Shown in pieces: positions 33,341 to 45,012 of a stretch of DNA of 64,000 bases (position 1 is its first letter; each line of letters begins with the position of its first letter). This DNA is from Bacillus sp. HSf4 (GTDB lineage Bacteria; Bacillota; Bacilli; Bacillales; Bacillaceae): NCBI RefSeq assembly GCF_029537375.1, contig NZ_CP120679.1, forward strand, positions 1,414,001 to 1,478,000, read 5' to 3'. A program made the position numbers and the translations under genes. A model generated the notes under the pieces. It was given only the letters and a program-made list of their open reading frames with translations. It did no database searches and was not told the origin of the DNA.

Positions 33341-35091
33341 AGGGTGTTTTTTTAGTGAACCGGTATCATCATTTGAAAATTAAAGATCAGTTGTTTATTT
33401 TGATCACGCTCATTATGGCGGTTTCACTGATATTGATTTTGAGCGGTGTTCAATACGCGTTTCGCGTGTATGATCAGCAGCTTTACAGAAAATCGTCCCA
33501 GGTGCTGATGATGTCTTCCAAAGCGATTGAAGATGAACTAAAAAAAATTGAAGATGTTTCCTATCAAATCGCGACCGACACAAACATTCAAACCAACCTC
33601 TTAAAAGCCGGCCGCAATCAGAACACATACGGCCGGTATCGCATCAAAAAAGAAATTTGGGACAAGCTTGCCGAATTCACCGGTTCTAAACGGTACATTA
33701 AATCGATTCATTTGTTCGATGCCTTCGGGACGGAATACTCAGCAGGGGCCAGCTCTGCCGAAGCTATAATAGAGCGGAAAGACGAGCTTGCCTTAAAAGC
33801 GTCGCGTCAAAAAGGCGGCAATCTATGGACGACGATGCCGGATGTCCGTGGTGAGCTTTTATCCGTCAGGGAAATCCGTTCCTATCAGCATTTAAACCTC
33901 GATCACCTGGGGACGGTGCTGATTGTGTGTGATCTGCAAAACATTATCGCCGACCTTCCGAAAGATATGGGGGAAGGCGCAGGCAAAATCGCCATGTCTG
34001 ACGGACGACACGCGTTCTTTTCAGAAATCCCTTTAAGCCGAATCGATGTGCTCCGCTTATCTTCTCCGGATCAAAACGGATACGACATTGTGAAAGAAAA
34101 CGGCCGGCGTTTTTTCATTTCATATGTCAAGTCATCGTATGGGAACTGGACATACTGGAGTCTGATTCCTTTTGACACCATGTTCTCCAAAATATCAGCG
34201 ATGAAATCTATACTCATTTCCCTTTTCATTCTCTTCTTTTTCATTGCCGTCTTCTTCGGAAGAAAAATGGCCAGGGGCATAACAAGTCCGATTGAAGGGC
34301 TGGTGGCTGCCATGAAAAATGTGCAAAACGGCGATTTCAACATACGGCCGCCGCTTTCTGCATCACCTGAGCATCAGGACGAAGTCAGCGTGCTGAAGTG
34401 CAATTTTGTGACAATGATCGAACGGATCAATGAATTAATCGCGGAGAACTATGAGAAGCAGCTGATGATCAAAGAAACGGAATTTAAAGCGCTGCAGGCG
34501 CAAATCAACCCCCATTTTTTATACAACACACTCGAATCGATCAATTGGCTCGCCAAAATGAACCGTCAGCCGCAAATTTCAAAGATGACCGAATCTCTCG
34601 GATTTTTGCTGCGGAGTGCGATGAATCTGAAAACCGATTGTTTAACGATTGAAGAGGAAGCAGAGATTGTCCTTCATTATTTTACGATTCAGCGGTTTCG
34701 CTTTGACGAAAGGCTCGTGTTTGATGTGGAGATCGATCCGCTTGTCAAAACATGCCCGGTTCCAAAGCTGATCCTTCAGCCTTTGGCGGAAAACGCCATT
34801 CACTATTGCCTTGAGCCTGTCATTGAGCCTTGTCACATTCGGATTCAGGCGTTCAGAAAGGGAGAATCCGTTTATTTAACAGTCGCTGACAACGGTCCCG
34901 GCATGGATGAAGACTTTTTGGAGAAAGCGAGAAAGGGGCTTGTACGGACAAAAGGCAGAGGCATCGGGCTTACAAATATTGATGAGCGGATCAAGCTGAT
35001 GTTTGGCAAAAGGTATGGAATCACCATTTCAAGCGAAAAAAACAAGGGAACAAAGGTGAATATTAAAATACCATTTCAAAGCGGGGTGTGA
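33337..35091 (+). CDS. yesM: Sensor histidine kinase YesM
   Basis: This 584-residue HPK7-type kinase has an N-terminal membrane helix at about 17-40 and a second at about 288-308, with an extracellular dCache-like sensor between. A HAMP domain (FGRKMARGITSPIEGLV) follows, then the His box QINPHFLYNTLESINWLAK (phosphoacceptor His393), the N box LQPLAENAIHYC and the G boxes DNGPGMDEDF and GRGIGLTNIDERI. It senses plant cell-wall sugars and phosphorylates YesN. ATG 33337 overlaps the yesL stop; a GTG at 33355 (LVNRYHHLKIK) could be an alternative. Ribosome site is weak, so coupling is likely. Confidence 0.93.
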   Translation: MKGVFLVNRYHHLKIKDQLFILITLIMAVSLILILSGVQYAFRVYDQQLYRKSSQVLMMSSKAIEDELKKIEDVSYQIATDTNIQTNLLKAGRNQNTYGRYRIKKEIWDKLAEFTGSKRYIKSIHLFDAFGTEYSAGASSAEAIIERKDELALKASRQKGGNLWTTMPDVRGELLSVREIRSYQHLNLDHLGTVLIVCDLQNIIADLPKDMGEGAGKIAMSDGRHAFFSEIPLSRIDVLRLSSPDQNGYDIVKENGRRFFISYVKSSYGNWTYWSLIPFDTMFSKISAMKSILISLFILFFFIAVFFGRKMARGITSPIEGLVAAMKNVQNGDFNIRPPLSASPEHQDEVSVLKCNFVTMIERINELIAENYEKQLMIKETEFKALQAQINPHFLYNTLESINWLAKMNRQPQISKMTESLGFLLRSAMNLKTDCLTIEEEAEIVLHYFTIQRFRFDERLVFDVEIDPLVKTCPVPKLILQPLAENAIHYCLEPVIEPCHIRIQAFRKGESVYLTVADNGPGMDEDFLEKARKGLVRTKGRGIGLTNIDERIKLMFGKRYGITISSEKNKGTKVNIKIPFQSGV

Positions 35092-35093
35092 TG

Positions 35094-36266
35094 ATGTATA
35101 AAGTGCTCTTGGCAGACGATGAACGGATCATTCTTGAAGGGATTTCAAAGATGATCGAGTGGAATTCAGTCGGCACGTCATTAATCGGTGCGGTGCAAAA
35201 CGGCGCTGACGCCTATCGGCTGATTGTGCGCGAGCGCCCGGATATCGTGATCTCAGACATTAAAATGCCGGGATTGGGAGGATTGGAGCTGATTGAAAAA
35301 GTGTCCCGCAAGTACCCATCGACCCGGTTTATTCTCCTTACCGGATTCGGCCAGTTTGAATACGCGAAAAAAGCGATGACATACGGTGTCAGGCATTATT
35401 TGCTGAAACCTTGCAATGAGAGCCATATTACAGAATCGCTCAAAAGCGTTGTCAGCGAGCTGAAAAAAGAAGAGTCTGCTAAACAGGTCAAAACCGATTT
35501 GGAGATGATCAGGCCGCACCTTGAAAAACACGTGTTCAAAGAGCTGATCACAGGCGAGAAGTCAGACGCCGAAAGGTATTTGCACTTTTTTTCAGAAAGC
35601 GGAAACATGAAGCTCGTCCTCCTTTCATTCCAGGAGCAGGGAGGGAGAAGGTGTTTGTCTGATCTCGAACAGATCGCCTGTGATGTCTTCAAAAGCGGCA
35701 TCATCACCTCCATCCGCCATAAAGGTGTGCTCGTCCTCGCAGTCAAAGCCCGAATGGAAGATGAACAGCTAAAAGCAAATCTGGAAAGGATTAAAAGGCT
35801 TTCACGCCAGCGCTTACAGATGGAGCTGGCGGCAGCATTCAGCGGAAGCGGTGACATCGGGGAGGCCGCTGTTTTATATGGCCGCGCGCGGGCCGAGTTT
35901 GAAAGCCTGGTCAGCGGGGGGCAGACATCGGTTTTGGTCAGGCAAATGATTGAGCTGATCCAAAAGGAAGCCGCCAATCCGAAGCTGTCATTAAAATGGG
36001 CGGCCCGAAACATGCTGTATATGAATCCCGATTATCTCGGCAAGGTTTTCAAACAGGAGACAGGTGAACGGTTTTCCAGCTATGTGACGAAGGTCCGGAT
36101 TGAAAAAGCGATCGCCAAAATGAAAAAGACAAACGATATCACGATCGGCGCTCTCGCGGAGGAGACGGGATTTGGCGATAATCCGAAATACTTCAGCCTC
36201 GTCTTTAAAAAGTATACAGGCTGTACACCGTCTGAGTACCGGAAAAAAGAAGAACACCTGCTGTAA
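35094..36266 (+). CDS. yesN: Response regulator YesN (AraC type)
   Basis: This 390-residue regulator has a receiver domain at residues 1-120 with phospho-acceptor Asp55 in PDIVISDIKMPGLGG and acidic pair ADDE at 7-10, and a C-terminal AraC HTH at about 290-385 (SLKWAARNMLYMNPDYLGKVF and GFGDNPKYFSLVFKKYTGCTP). The start ATG 35094 (also ATG 35091) follows the yesM stop directly. It activates transport and degradation genes in response to YesM. A strong terminator follows, separating it from yesO. Confidence 0.93.
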   Translation: MYKVLLADDERIILEGISKMIEWNSVGTSLIGAVQNGADAYRLIVRERPDIVISDIKMPGLGGLELIEKVSRKYPSTRFILLTGFGQFEYAKKAMTYGVRHYLLKPCNESHITESLKSVVSELKKEESAKQVKTDLEMIRPHLEKHVFKELITGEKSDAERYLHFFSESGNMKLVLLSFQEQGGRRCLSDLEQIACDVFKSGIITSIRHKGVLVLAVKARMEDEQLKANLERIKRLSRQRLQMELAAAFSGSGDIGEAAVLYGRARAEFESLVSGGQTSVLVRQMIELIQKEAANPKLSLKWAARNMLYMNPDYLGKVFKQETGERFSSYVTKVRIEKAIAKMKKTNDITIGALAEETGFGDNPKYFSLVFKKYTGCTPSEYRKKEEHLL

Positions 36267-36295
36267 AGCCGCCGGAGAAAGTCCGGCGGCTTTTT
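36266..36295 (+). terminator. Terminator after yesN
   Basis: AAGCCGCCGGA (36266-36276) and TCCGGCGGCTT (36282-36292) pair perfectly around GAAAG, and TTTTTC follows. A strong intrinsic terminator that separates yesLMN from yesO onward. Confidence 0.85.
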
Positions 36296-36374
36296 CTTGC
36301 GACGCGATCTCTGTTTTTTTAACATTCTTCTCTGTTTTTTGAGTTTCTGGGACGAAAATGCGTCATTAAAATAA

Positions 36375-37706
<1,332 letters not shown>

Positions 37707-37728
37707 TGCCTGAAAGGGGGATGCGACC

Positions 37729-38631
37729 GTGAAGAGCAAACGACTGAATGACAACCTGGCGGGTTATGCCTTTATTTCTCCATTTGTAATCGGCTTTTTC
37801 TGCTTTACCGTGATACCGATGGGCGCTTCACTGTTTTTGTCTTTTACCGATTATGATCTGTTTACTTCTCCTAAGTGGGTGGGCCTTGACAACTACAAAA
37901 CGATGCTGACGGATGATGAAAAGTACTGGGGATCATTGAAAGTGACATTTTACTATGTTCTCTGCGGCGTACCGCTCAGGCTGGCGTTCGCGCTTTTCAT
38001 CGCGGTGATGTTGAACAGATCGCAAAAAGGTGTGGGTATTTACCGGACGCTTTTTTATCTGCCGTCGATCATCGGCGGCAGTGTGGCGGTGGCGATCATG
38101 TGGCGCAATGTCTTCGGGAATGACGGTGTCATCAATGCGCTTCTGTTTTTTATCGGGATTGAAAAGAAGATTTTCTGGTACCAGGATCCGACGAGTGCGT
38201 TGTGGACGCTGATCCTTTTGTCGGTTTGGCAGTTCGGTTCTTCGATGCTGATTTTTTTGGCCGGACTCAAAAACATTCCGCCGATGTATCAGGAAGCAGC
38301 CAGCATTGACGGGGCAAACAGGGTGCAGCGGTTTTTCCTGATTACGCTTCCGCTGCTCAGCCCGATCATCTTCTTTAATTTGGTGATGCAGACGATATCC
38401 GCGTTTATGACCTTTACACCGGCTTATATTATTTCCAAGGGGGAGGGCGGACCGCTTGACGGAACGCTCCTATATTCCCTGTATTTATTCCAGCGGGCCT
38501 TCAACTTTTTCCAAATGGGCTATGCCTCAGCCATGGCCTGGGTGATGCTCCTATTGATCGGCCTTGTGACATTCATTTTATTTAAAACATCATCCTTATG
38601 GGTGCATTACGAATCAAAGGAGGGATCATGA
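37729..38631 (+). CDS. yesP: Sugar ABC transporter permease YesP
   Basis: This is a 300-residue MalF-type permease with about six membrane helices. The permease signature is [20 protein letters not shown] (EAA loop at about residues 187-206), which contacts the ATPase. The start is GTG 37729 behind AAAGGGGGATG. It pairs with YesQ; no ATPase gene is in the cluster, as in B. subtilis where the shared ATPase MsmX serves it (from knowledge of that system). It overlaps yesQ by 4 bases. Confidence 0.92.
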   Translation: MKSKRLNDNLAGYAFISPFVIGFFCFTVIPMGASLFLSFTDYDLFTSPKWVGLDNYKTMLTDDEKYWGSLKVTFYYVLCGVPLRLAFALFIAVMLNRSQKGVGIYRTLFYLPSIIGGSVAVAIMWRNVFGNDGVINALLFFIGIEKKIFWYQDPTSALWTLILLSVWQFGSSMLIFLAGLKNIPPMYQEAASIDGANRVQRFFLITLPLLSPIIFFNLVMQTISAFMTFTPAYIISKGEGGPLDGTLLYSLYLFQRAFNFFQMGYASAMAWVMLLLIGLVTFILFKTSSLWVHYESKEGS

Positions 38632-39512
38632 TGGAGCCGGTCAAGGAAACGGCGCCTGCACGCGTTCCTGTAAGGAGCGGGAAAAGCCGGACGGGTCAGA
38701 TCGCTTTTCATATTGCAACAGCCGGTTTGGCGGTTTTTCTTCTCTATCCTGTCATATGGCTTGTTGTCAGTTCTTTTAAAGAGAGCGCCAGCATTTTCGC
38801 CACTTCTCATTCGCTCGTTCCCGATCCGTTTGTCATCTCCAATTATGCGGATGGATGGAAGGGAATTGCCGGACAGCCGTTTATCACATTCATCAAAAAC
38901 TCGCTGATCATCGTCGGTTTATCGACCGCTGGCGCCGTCCTGTCGTCAGCTTTTATCGCCTACGGGTTCGCGCGGATTTCGTTTAAAGGCAAATCGTTTT
39001 GGTTTGCCGCTATGATGGTGACGATGATGCTGCCGCATGAAGTGCTGATGATTCCGCAGTACATCATCTTTGCGAAGCTTGATTGGCTGAATTCCTTTAA
39101 GCCGATCGTCGTTCCTCAGTTTTTTGGACACGCGTTTTTTATCTTTTTGATGATCCAGTTTATCAGAACGATTCCGGTTGAACTCGATGAAGCGGCGAAG
39201 ATTGATGGTTGCAGCCGTCTCGGCATTTTTTTCAAGGTAATCCTGCCGCTGATCGCCCCGGCGCTTGCGACATCGGCGATCTTTTCATTTTACTGGAAAT
39301 GGGAGGAGCTGATCAATCCGCTCCTTTATTTAAACAAGCCCGAGCTTTATCCGGTTTCCCTGGCGTTGAAGCTGTTTTTGGATACGGAGACGGCGTCAAA
39401 CTGGGGTGCGATGTTTGCGATGTCCGTCGTTTCGCTGCTGCCTGTCGTGATCGTGTTTTTTGTCTTTCAAAAATCGATCGTTCAAGGCATCAGCATGAGC
39501 GGATTAAAATAA
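38628..39512 (+). CDS. yesQ: Sugar ABC transporter permease YesQ
   Basis: This 294-residue MalG-type permease starts at ATG 38628, overlapping yesP (ATGA), behind AAAGGAGGGA. The helix pattern starts at [18 protein letters not shown]. The EAA loop is [19 protein letters not shown]. The C-terminus ends [13 protein letters not shown], the typical membrane-exit tail. It works with YesO and YesP to import rhamnogalacturonan oligosaccharides. Confidence 0.92.
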   Translation: MMEPVKETAPARVPVRSGKSRTGQIAFHIATAGLAVFLLYPVIWLVVSSFKESASIFATSHSLVPDPFVISNYADGWKGIAGQPFITFIKNSLIIVGLSTAGAVLSSAFIAYGFARISFKGKSFWFAAMMVTMMLPHEVLMIPQYIIFAKLDWLNSFKPIVVPQFFGHAFFIFLMIQFIRTIPVELDEAAKIDGCSRLGIFFKVILPLIAPALATSAIFSFYWKWEELINPLLYLNKPELYPVSLALKLFLDTETASNWGAMFAMSVVSLLPVVIVFFVFQKSIVQGISMSGLK

Positions 39513-39523
39513 AAAAGGAGTGA

Positions 39524-40564
39524 ATGCGGGTGGCAAAACTTGTTTTTGATGAAGAAAAGCTGAATGACATGATCGACAGAATCGTCAAGCGGACATTTGC
39601 GATGGATTTTGAATGGGATTGGCCCGGCGGTGTGGCGTTTTACGGCGTGGCCGAGGCGTATGATGCGACGGAAAAGGAAGAATACCTTCAGCTTCTGAAA
39701 AACTGGACGGATGAAAAGCTTGAAGACGGCCTGCCGAAGCTTTCGATCAACGGCGTCTCCATTGGCCACACCCTTTTATCGCTCTATCAGGCAACAGGTG
39801 ATGACCGTTATCTTGAAACAGCCAGGGAAATGGCAGACTATGTCCTTCATGAAGCGCCGAGGTTTGCAGACGGCATCCTCCAGCATACCGTCAATTCAGA
39901 GAAAAACGTCTTCCCGGAGCAGGCGTGGGTCGATACGATGATGATGGCCGGCTTGTTTCTTCTCCGCATCGGAAAGCTTGTCGAGAGTGAAGAATACTTT
40001 GAGGATGGCCTCCGCCAGTATCATGGTCATGAAGAACTTTTGCAGGATATGGATACCAATCTGTATTATCACGGCTGGGACAATGTGGCCAAAAACCATA
40101 TGTCAGGCATATTTTGGGGGAGGGGAAACGGCTGGGCCGCGCTGACCATGGCCAAAGCGCTGCCGCTGATTGATGTGACCCATCCGTCTTATATGATCAT
40201 CGACGGCTCATTGAGAGATCTGTTGAGCGCGCTTGTCAGGCTTCAGCATCCTTCCGGGTTATGGCACACCATCGTGACAGACCCCGGCTCATATCTTGAA
40301 GTCTCGGGTTCCGCCGGAATTGCCTCCGGTCTTTTATCAAGAGGCTCTTTGTACCACGAGTCGGTTCAGAGAGCGCTGGCGGCCATCACAGAATCCGTCG
40401 CGCCGGACGGCAGGGTCGAACGCGTTTCCGCGGGAACGGCGGTCATGCGGGACGCCGGGGGGTATAAGGATGTCCCGTATAAACGGATTCAAGGCTGGGG
40501 GCAGGGGCTTGCGCTGACCTTTTTGGCAGATGTCATCCGCTCAAAATCGCGAGCATTTCAATAA
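39524..40564 (+). CDS. yesR: Unsaturated rhamnogalacturonyl hydrolase (GH105)
   Basis: This 346-residue cytoplasmic enzyme removes the unsaturated galacturonic acid from the non-reducing end of rhamnogalacturonan disaccharide via hydration. The (alpha/alpha)6-barrel pattern includes GDDRYLETAREMADYVL, the catalytic-Asp stretch EQAWVDTMMMAGLFLL, SGIFWGRGNGWAALTMAKAL and LSRGSLYHESVQRALAAI. ATG 39524 lies after AAAAAGGAG. B. subtilis YesR is 344 residues as I recall. It follows the permease genes, feeding the imported oligosaccharide directly to degradation. Confidence 0.93.
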   Translation: MRVAKLVFDEEKLNDMIDRIVKRTFAMDFEWDWPGGVAFYGVAEAYDATEKEEYLQLLKNWTDEKLEDGLPKLSINGVSIGHTLLSLYQATGDDRYLETAREMADYVLHEAPRFADGILQHTVNSEKNVFPEQAWVDTMMMAGLFLLRIGKLVESEEYFEDGLRQYHGHEELLQDMDTNLYYHGWDNVAKNHMSGIFWGRGNGWAALTMAKALPLIDVTHPSYMIIDGSLRDLLSALVRLQHPSGLWHTIVTDPGSYLEVSGSAGIASGLLSRGSLYHESVQRALAAITESVAPDGRVERVSAGTAVMRDAGGYKDVPYKRIQGWGQGLALTFLADVIRSKSRAFQ

Positions 40565-40610
40565 AAATTGAAAAAGAAACATTCTTTTCATTTGCAGTGG
40601 GGGGAGAGGC

Positions 40611-42896
40611 ATGAAAAAGCTGCATCAAAGACATGTTTCACGGCGGAAGGGGACCTATTTCAAAAAGAGTTTTGTGCTGATCTTGCTGATTGCGTGCATC
40701 CCGGGTCTGTTGACGAGTGCGGGCATCTATTTTTTCTCAGCCGCAAAAATCGAACACGAGCTTCAGCATCTGCATGAAAGCCAAGTCAGACGCCAAATCA
40801 TGCAAATGGATGACAAGCTGGAAGGGCTCGAAATCATGCTCTCCCAGCTGGCGTATGACACACGGCTGATGAGCGGGCTGGCTCATACGGATTTAAAAAA
40901 AGACTTTCAAACGACATACCGCTTGTCAAAGTCGCTGTTTGTTCTCCAGGACCAAAATCCGCTCATTCAGCGGGTTGAATTATTCATTCATGAAGGTGAG
41001 CCCCAGCTTTTAAATCCGGAATACAGCGCGCTGACCGATCGAAATCGTTTAAAATCCTACGATTCACTGCTTTCCGGCAATAAAAACGTCTATTGGAAAA
41101 AATGGCGCGGCAGCACTGGAGGCATGGCCCTCGTTCATAAAATTCCGGGGGGCATTTCAGAGCCGTTCGGCGCCCTGATTGTAACGATAGATCGTAAAGA
41201 AATGAAGCATTTGCTGGAAAGCCTTTCCCCATATTCAAAAGGAACCGCGCTGCTTTTCAGCAGGGACGCACCTTTTGGAAAGGAAGGCGAAGAATTTGAA
41301 AGCGCATTAAAGAAGCGGGCTGAAAAACAGCGGAGCAAACAGGGGGCCTTTTTCATGAAGTGGAGAGGTGAAAACTATTCCGTCTCCTTCGGACAGATGG
41401 ATCGACTCGGCCAGGAATGGACTTATGTTTCCGCATCGCCAATGTCGTCCATTACCTCTCCTGTCCTGTTTTTATCAAAGCTCGTCGCATCCGTCAGCAT
41501 GGCCGGGATTGTGCTGGCTTTCATTCTCACCTGGTATGCCTCAAATAAAATCTATTCACCTGTCGAGAAGCTGATCCAGCTTTGTTCAGCAGAACAGAAA
41601 ACCGCCGCTTTCGGCCGCGATGAATTTCAGTGGCTCCAAAAGCGTTGGGAGGACATGTCGAACGAAAGCGGGAAGCTGAAACAGCAGATGACGGCTCAAG
41701 TTTCTCAAGTGACAAGCGGATTTTTTCAGCGGCTTCTCCAAGGAGGCTTTGCGGGAGAAGCGGAGAAAAGCTTGAAAAACCGTCTGAAGCGCTGGGGCTG
41801 GGAAGCGAAAGACAAGGTGTTCATCATCATCGATATCCAGATGACCGGCCTTTATGACGGGGCCGGCTCTTTTTCCAAAAAAGACGAAAGCCTCGCCAAT
41901 TTTATGCTGGCCAACATCGCCCGCGAACTGGCCGAAAAAGTATTCCGGCGGGCGTATATCAGCGATGTCCGCGCTTTATCGCTCGATGCCCTTTTGATGT
42001 TTAGCGGTCCTCGCGCACAGCAGAAAACCGCCGCGCAATTTGTCCGCGAGCTGACAGATACGATTCATACACTATGCGGGCTTCACATTACGGCTACAAT
42101 CTCAAAGCCGGTCGGCATGGTAAAGGACATTCCTGTCATATATGAAGAGGTGAAAGCCGGGAAGCTTTACAGACAGTTTGAAAATTCCAGCCAGCTGATC
42201 GATTTAAGCCGGCGGAAGGAGAAGACACAAGCCGATGCTTATTATCCGTTTGCCCTGGAAAAAAGGATCGTACAAGCGATCCGCCTCGAAGAAAAAGATG
42301 AAGCCGAACGCCTGATCGCGCTTTTTATGAATGAGCTTGCGGAAAGAGGGAAAACAGAGGCCCGTATCCAGCCGGGAATGATTCAGCTGTTTGCCAAAAT
42401 TCAGGAAGAGATTTTTCATTCGGGTCTTCACCCTTATGAATTATTTTCCAATAACGATCTGATCCGGGAGCTGTCAGAACTCAGAGAGCCGTCACACGCG
42501 GTCGCCTGGATGATGGAACGCGCTGTCGGTCCTTATCTCAAAGAACTTGAGGGGAGAAACAACAGACAGCAAAAACGGCTTGTCGAACGGGTGCTTGCGA
42601 TGATTCACGAAAATTACATGAATGATATTTCACTTGAAAGCTGCGCTGATGAAGCGGGAACGAATTCATATACGCTGAGCAAGGCGTTTAAACAGATCAC
42701 CGGCATCAATTTTATCGATTATGTCACGCATTTGCGAATTGAAAAAGCGAAAGAGCTGCTTCTCGAAACGGATCAGAAAATACATGACGTATCAGAGGCT
42801 GTCGGCTACAGACACAGCTATTTCAACCGGATTTTTAAAAAACAGGTCGGGGTTCCGCCGAGCCGCTATAGACAGCTTCATCAGGAAACCTCGTGA
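40611..42896 (+). CDS. yesS: AraC-type membrane-linked regulator YesS
   Basis: This 761-residue regulator has an N-terminal membrane helix at about 18-42 (FVLILLIACIPGLLTSAGIY), an extracytoplasmic sensor domain, a second helix at about 288-310 (LVASVSMAGIVLAFILTW), and a C-terminal AraC HTH at about 665-757 (ISLESCADEAGTNSYTLSKAF then GYRHSYFNRIFKKQVGVPPS). It resembles YesS, which activates the rhamnogalacturonan genes in B. subtilis. The start ATG 40611 is behind GGGGGAGAGG. It is placed between the hydrolase and acetylesterase genes. Confidence 0.92.
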   Translation: MKKLHQRHVSRRKGTYFKKSFVLILLIACIPGLLTSAGIYFFSAAKIEHELQHLHESQVRRQIMQMDDKLEGLEIMLSQLAYDTRLMSGLAHTDLKKDFQTTYRLSKSLFVLQDQNPLIQRVELFIHEGEPQLLNPEYSALTDRNRLKSYDSLLSGNKNVYWKKWRGSTGGMALVHKIPGGISEPFGALIVTIDRKEMKHLLESLSPYSKGTALLFSRDAPFGKEGEEFESALKKRAEKQRSKQGAFFMKWRGENYSVSFGQMDRLGQEWTYVSASPMSSITSPVLFLSKLVASVSMAGIVLAFILTWYASNKIYSPVEKLIQLCSAEQKTAAFGRDEFQWLQKRWEDMSNESGKLKQQMTAQVSQVTSGFFQRLLQGGFAGEAEKSLKNRLKRWGWEAKDKVFIIIDIQMTGLYDGAGSFSKKDESLANFMLANIARELAEKVFRRAYISDVRALSLDALLMFSGPRAQQKTAAQFVRELTDTIHTLCGLHITATISKPVGMVKDIPVIYEEVKAGKLYRQFENSSQLIDLSRRKEKTQADAYYPFALEKRIVQAIRLEEKDEAERLIALFMNELAERGKTEARIQPGMIQLFAKIQEEIFHSGLHPYELFSNNDLIRELSELREPSHAVAWMMERAVGPYLKELEGRNNRQQKRLVERVLAMIHENYMNDISLESCADEAGTNSYTLSKAFKQITGINFIDYVTHLRIEKAKELLLETDQKIHDVSEAVGYRHSYFNRIFKKQVGVPPSRYRQLHQETS

Positions 42897-42911
42897 AATG
42901 GAGAGGAAAAC

Positions 42912-43619
42912 ATGAACGAAAAACCGAAAGTCACCGTGTTTTTGGCGGGGGATTCGACCGTTGCCGAGTGTCCGCCGCATGAAGCGCCGATGGCCGGCTG
43001 GGGTCAAGCGTTTCCATTGTTTTTTACAGATGAAGCAAGAATCGTCAATCTGGCCAAAGGCGGCGCCAGCTCCAACCGCTTTATCACCGAGGGGCGTCTC
43101 GCTGACATCGCCGGCCGTCTCACAGCAGGGGATTATGTGTTGATTCAATTCGGTCACAATGATCAAAAGCCGTATGGAACAGATCCGTTTACATCGTATC
43201 AGGACAATCTTTTCCGCTATGTCGAAACCGTGCGGGCAAAAGCGGCGTTTCCGGTTTTGGTTACTTCTGTCCAGAGGCGGCATTTTGATGAAAGCGGAGT
43301 GATCGTTAATACGCTTGGCGATTTTCCAAAAGCGATGCTTGAGCTTGCGCGGAGGCTTGAAGTGCCGCACATCGATTTATGGTCGAAGACAAAAGCGCTC
43401 TATGAATCTTTCGGAGTGGAAGGGTCAAAGCAGCTGTTCGTTCACTTTCAGCCTGATGAGCATCCTCATTATCCAGGCGGCATCGAAGATAACACCCATT
43501 TCTCCGCATACGGCGCTCGTCAGGTTGCAAAGCTTGTCACAGAAGGCATCAAGGAGCTTGGGCTTCCTCTTTCCGCCTATCTTCAAACAGAAAGGAGCGG
43601 TCGCCATGCAAAGTTTTGA
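42912..43619 (+). CDS. yesT: Rhamnogalacturonan acetylesterase YesT (SGNH fold)
   Basis: This 235-residue SGNH hydrolase removes acetyl esters. The catalytic Ser is in LAGDSTVAE (GDS motif), the oxyanion Gly in AKGGASSNRF, the Asn in IQFGHNDQKP, and the Asp-x-x-His pair in DNTHFSAYGARQVAKL. There is no signal peptide, so it works in the cytoplasm on imported oligomers. It starts at ATG 42912, behind GGAGAGGAAAAC. The end overlaps yesU by about 14 bases. Paralogues in the cluster are at 46971 and 51538. Confidence 0.93.
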   Translation: MNEKPKVTVFLAGDSTVAECPPHEAPMAGWGQAFPLFFTDEARIVNLAKGGASSNRFITEGRLADIAGRLTAGDYVLIQFGHNDQKPYGTDPFTSYQDNLFRYVETVRAKAAFPVLVTSVQRRHFDESGVIVNTLGDFPKAMLELARRLEVPHIDLWSKTKALYESFGVEGSKQLFVHFQPDEHPHYPGGIEDNTHFSAYGARQVAKLVTEGIKELGLPLSAYLQTERSGRHAKF

Positions 43620-44298
43620 CAACAGGGAGGGCCTCATGATCTATCAAAATCGTTTATCATCTCCTCAGGATCTCAGCGGCTGGGTCATGGAAGGGAAAGG
43701 AAAGGTCAGCTTTCCTGAGGGAAGGCTTCATCTGGAAAATGAGCTTGATCCGGAGCTTTACGGAGATGACGCACACTTTGTGTACTGGTGCCCGGAGACG
43801 TTTCCTGATGGGATCATCATCAAATGGGATTTCTACCCTATCAGAGAACCCGGGCTGTGCATGATCTTTTTCGCGGCTTCCGGACGGAATGGAGAGGATT
43901 TGTTTGATCGGAAGCTCGCAGAAAGAACAGGCAAATATCCGGAATATCATTCAGGTGATATCAATACGCTGCATCTCTCTTATTTCAGACATAAGCATGC
44001 TGATGAAAGAGCCTTCAGAACATGCAATCTCAGGAAAAGCCGCGGTTTTCACCTTGTCGAGGAGGGAGCCGATCCGCTGCCGCCAGCAGCCGACGCTCTT
44101 CCGCCTTACCGGATGAGGCTCGTTAAAGACGGTCCATACATTCACTTTTCGATCAACGGGCTTTCCATTCTGGAGTGGACGGATGACGGCCGCCGCTTCG
44201 GCCCTGTATACGGAGGAGGAAAAATCGGCTTCAGGCAAATGGCTCCGCTGAAAGCGGCCTACAGCAATTTTGAGGTTCGCACGCTTTTGCGCGGCTAA
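43606..44298 (+). CDS. yesU: YesU-like DUF1961 protein
   Basis: This 230-residue beta-rich protein (DUF1961, concanavalin-like fold) starts at ATG 43606, behind AAAGGAGCGG (43591-43600). A longer open frame upstream is an artefact that runs over yesT in another frame. Recognisable parts are MIYQNRLSSPQDLSGWVMEG, VYWCPETFPDGIIIKWDFY and FSINGLSILEWTDDGRRFG with GGGKIGFRQM. It probably binds or modifies oligosaccharides, but function is unproven. It overlaps yesT and is followed by yesV. Confidence 0.85.
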   Translation: MQSFDNREGLMIYQNRLSSPQDLSGWVMEGKGKVSFPEGRLHLENELDPELYGDDAHFVYWCPETFPDGIIIKWDFYPIREPGLCMIFFAASGRNGEDLFDRKLAERTGKYPEYHSGDINTLHLSYFRHKHADERAFRTCNLRKSRGFHLVEEGADPLPPAADALPPYRMRLVKDGPYIHFSINGLSILEWTDDGRRFGPVYGGGKIGFRQMAPLKAAYSNFEVRTLLRG

Positions 44299-44312
44299 AG
44301 GGGAGGTGCATC

Positions 44313-44924
44313 ATGCGTGAAAAAGGCGTAATGGCGATGATTTACAACGGCTGTGAAGCAGCCGTTAAGATCGCCATGCTGAACGGTTTGTGGATTTTGT
44401 TTACAGTATGCGGAGGCATCGTTCTCGGCTGGGCTCCAAGCACGGCCGCGATGTTTACAGTCGTACGCAAATGGCTTTTTGGTTATACGGATCTGCCGCT
44501 TTTCAAAACGTTTTACCAAACATACAAAAAGGAATTTGCCAAAGCAAACGGGATCGGTCTTATCCTTGTGGCGGCCGGTTATATTTTATTTGTTAACTAT
44601 CAATTTTTTCATATTCGCGAAGACTTGTTTTCGATCATGATCAGCTATGCGACATTGCTTGCCGGGCTGGCGTATGCGATGGTCCTCATTTATATTTTCC
44701 CGCTCTACGTTCATTTTGAGCTGCCGTTTTCCCGCTATTTTTCCCAGGCTGTACTGATCGGTCTTCTTCGCCCTTTGACAACGGCCGGGCTGGCCGCGGC
44801 GGGCGGGCTGGTCGTCTGCGTGCTCATAACGGTGCCGGGGCTGATCCCGTTTTATGGTGTCAGTTTATTTGCTCTTGTTTTTATGTTTATCACACACAGG
44901 TGTTTTATGAGGTTGGAAGCGTGA
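44313..44924 (+). CDS. yesV: YesV-like DUF624 membrane protein
   Basis: This 203-residue paralogue of YesL shares the DUF624 pattern (LNGLWILFTVCGGIVLGWAP, PSTAAMFTVVRKWLFGYTDLP, then TYKKEFAKANGIGL) and about five membrane helices. The start is ATG 44313 behind AAAGGGGAGG; a second ATG (44334/44340) may be used. In the cluster it closes the first transcription unit; a promoter for yesW follows. Function unknown, probably linked to the transporter or signalling. Confidence 0.9.
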   Translation: MREKGVMAMIYNGCEAAVKIAMLNGLWILFTVCGGIVLGWAPSTAAMFTVVRKWLFGYTDLPLFKTFYQTYKKEFAKANGIGLILVAAGYILFVNYQFFHIREDLFSIMISYATLLAGLAYAMVLIYIFPLYVHFELPFSRYFSQAVLIGLLRPLTTAGLAAAGGLVVCVLITVPGLIPFYGVSLFALVFMFITHRCFMRLEA

Positions 44925-45012
44925 GAAGTTAGGCAAAAAAGTACCAATTTTAATAAAAAAGCTGCCGCTGGCGGCTATTAGTCAGCTATTTGCCCCTCGC
45001 AAAAAAGTGCAA

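Noticed and set aside
43315..43605. Extended start for YesU
   Set aside because: The open frame continues upstream through yesT in another frame without a ribosome site; ATG 43606 with AAAGGAGCGG is the likely start.
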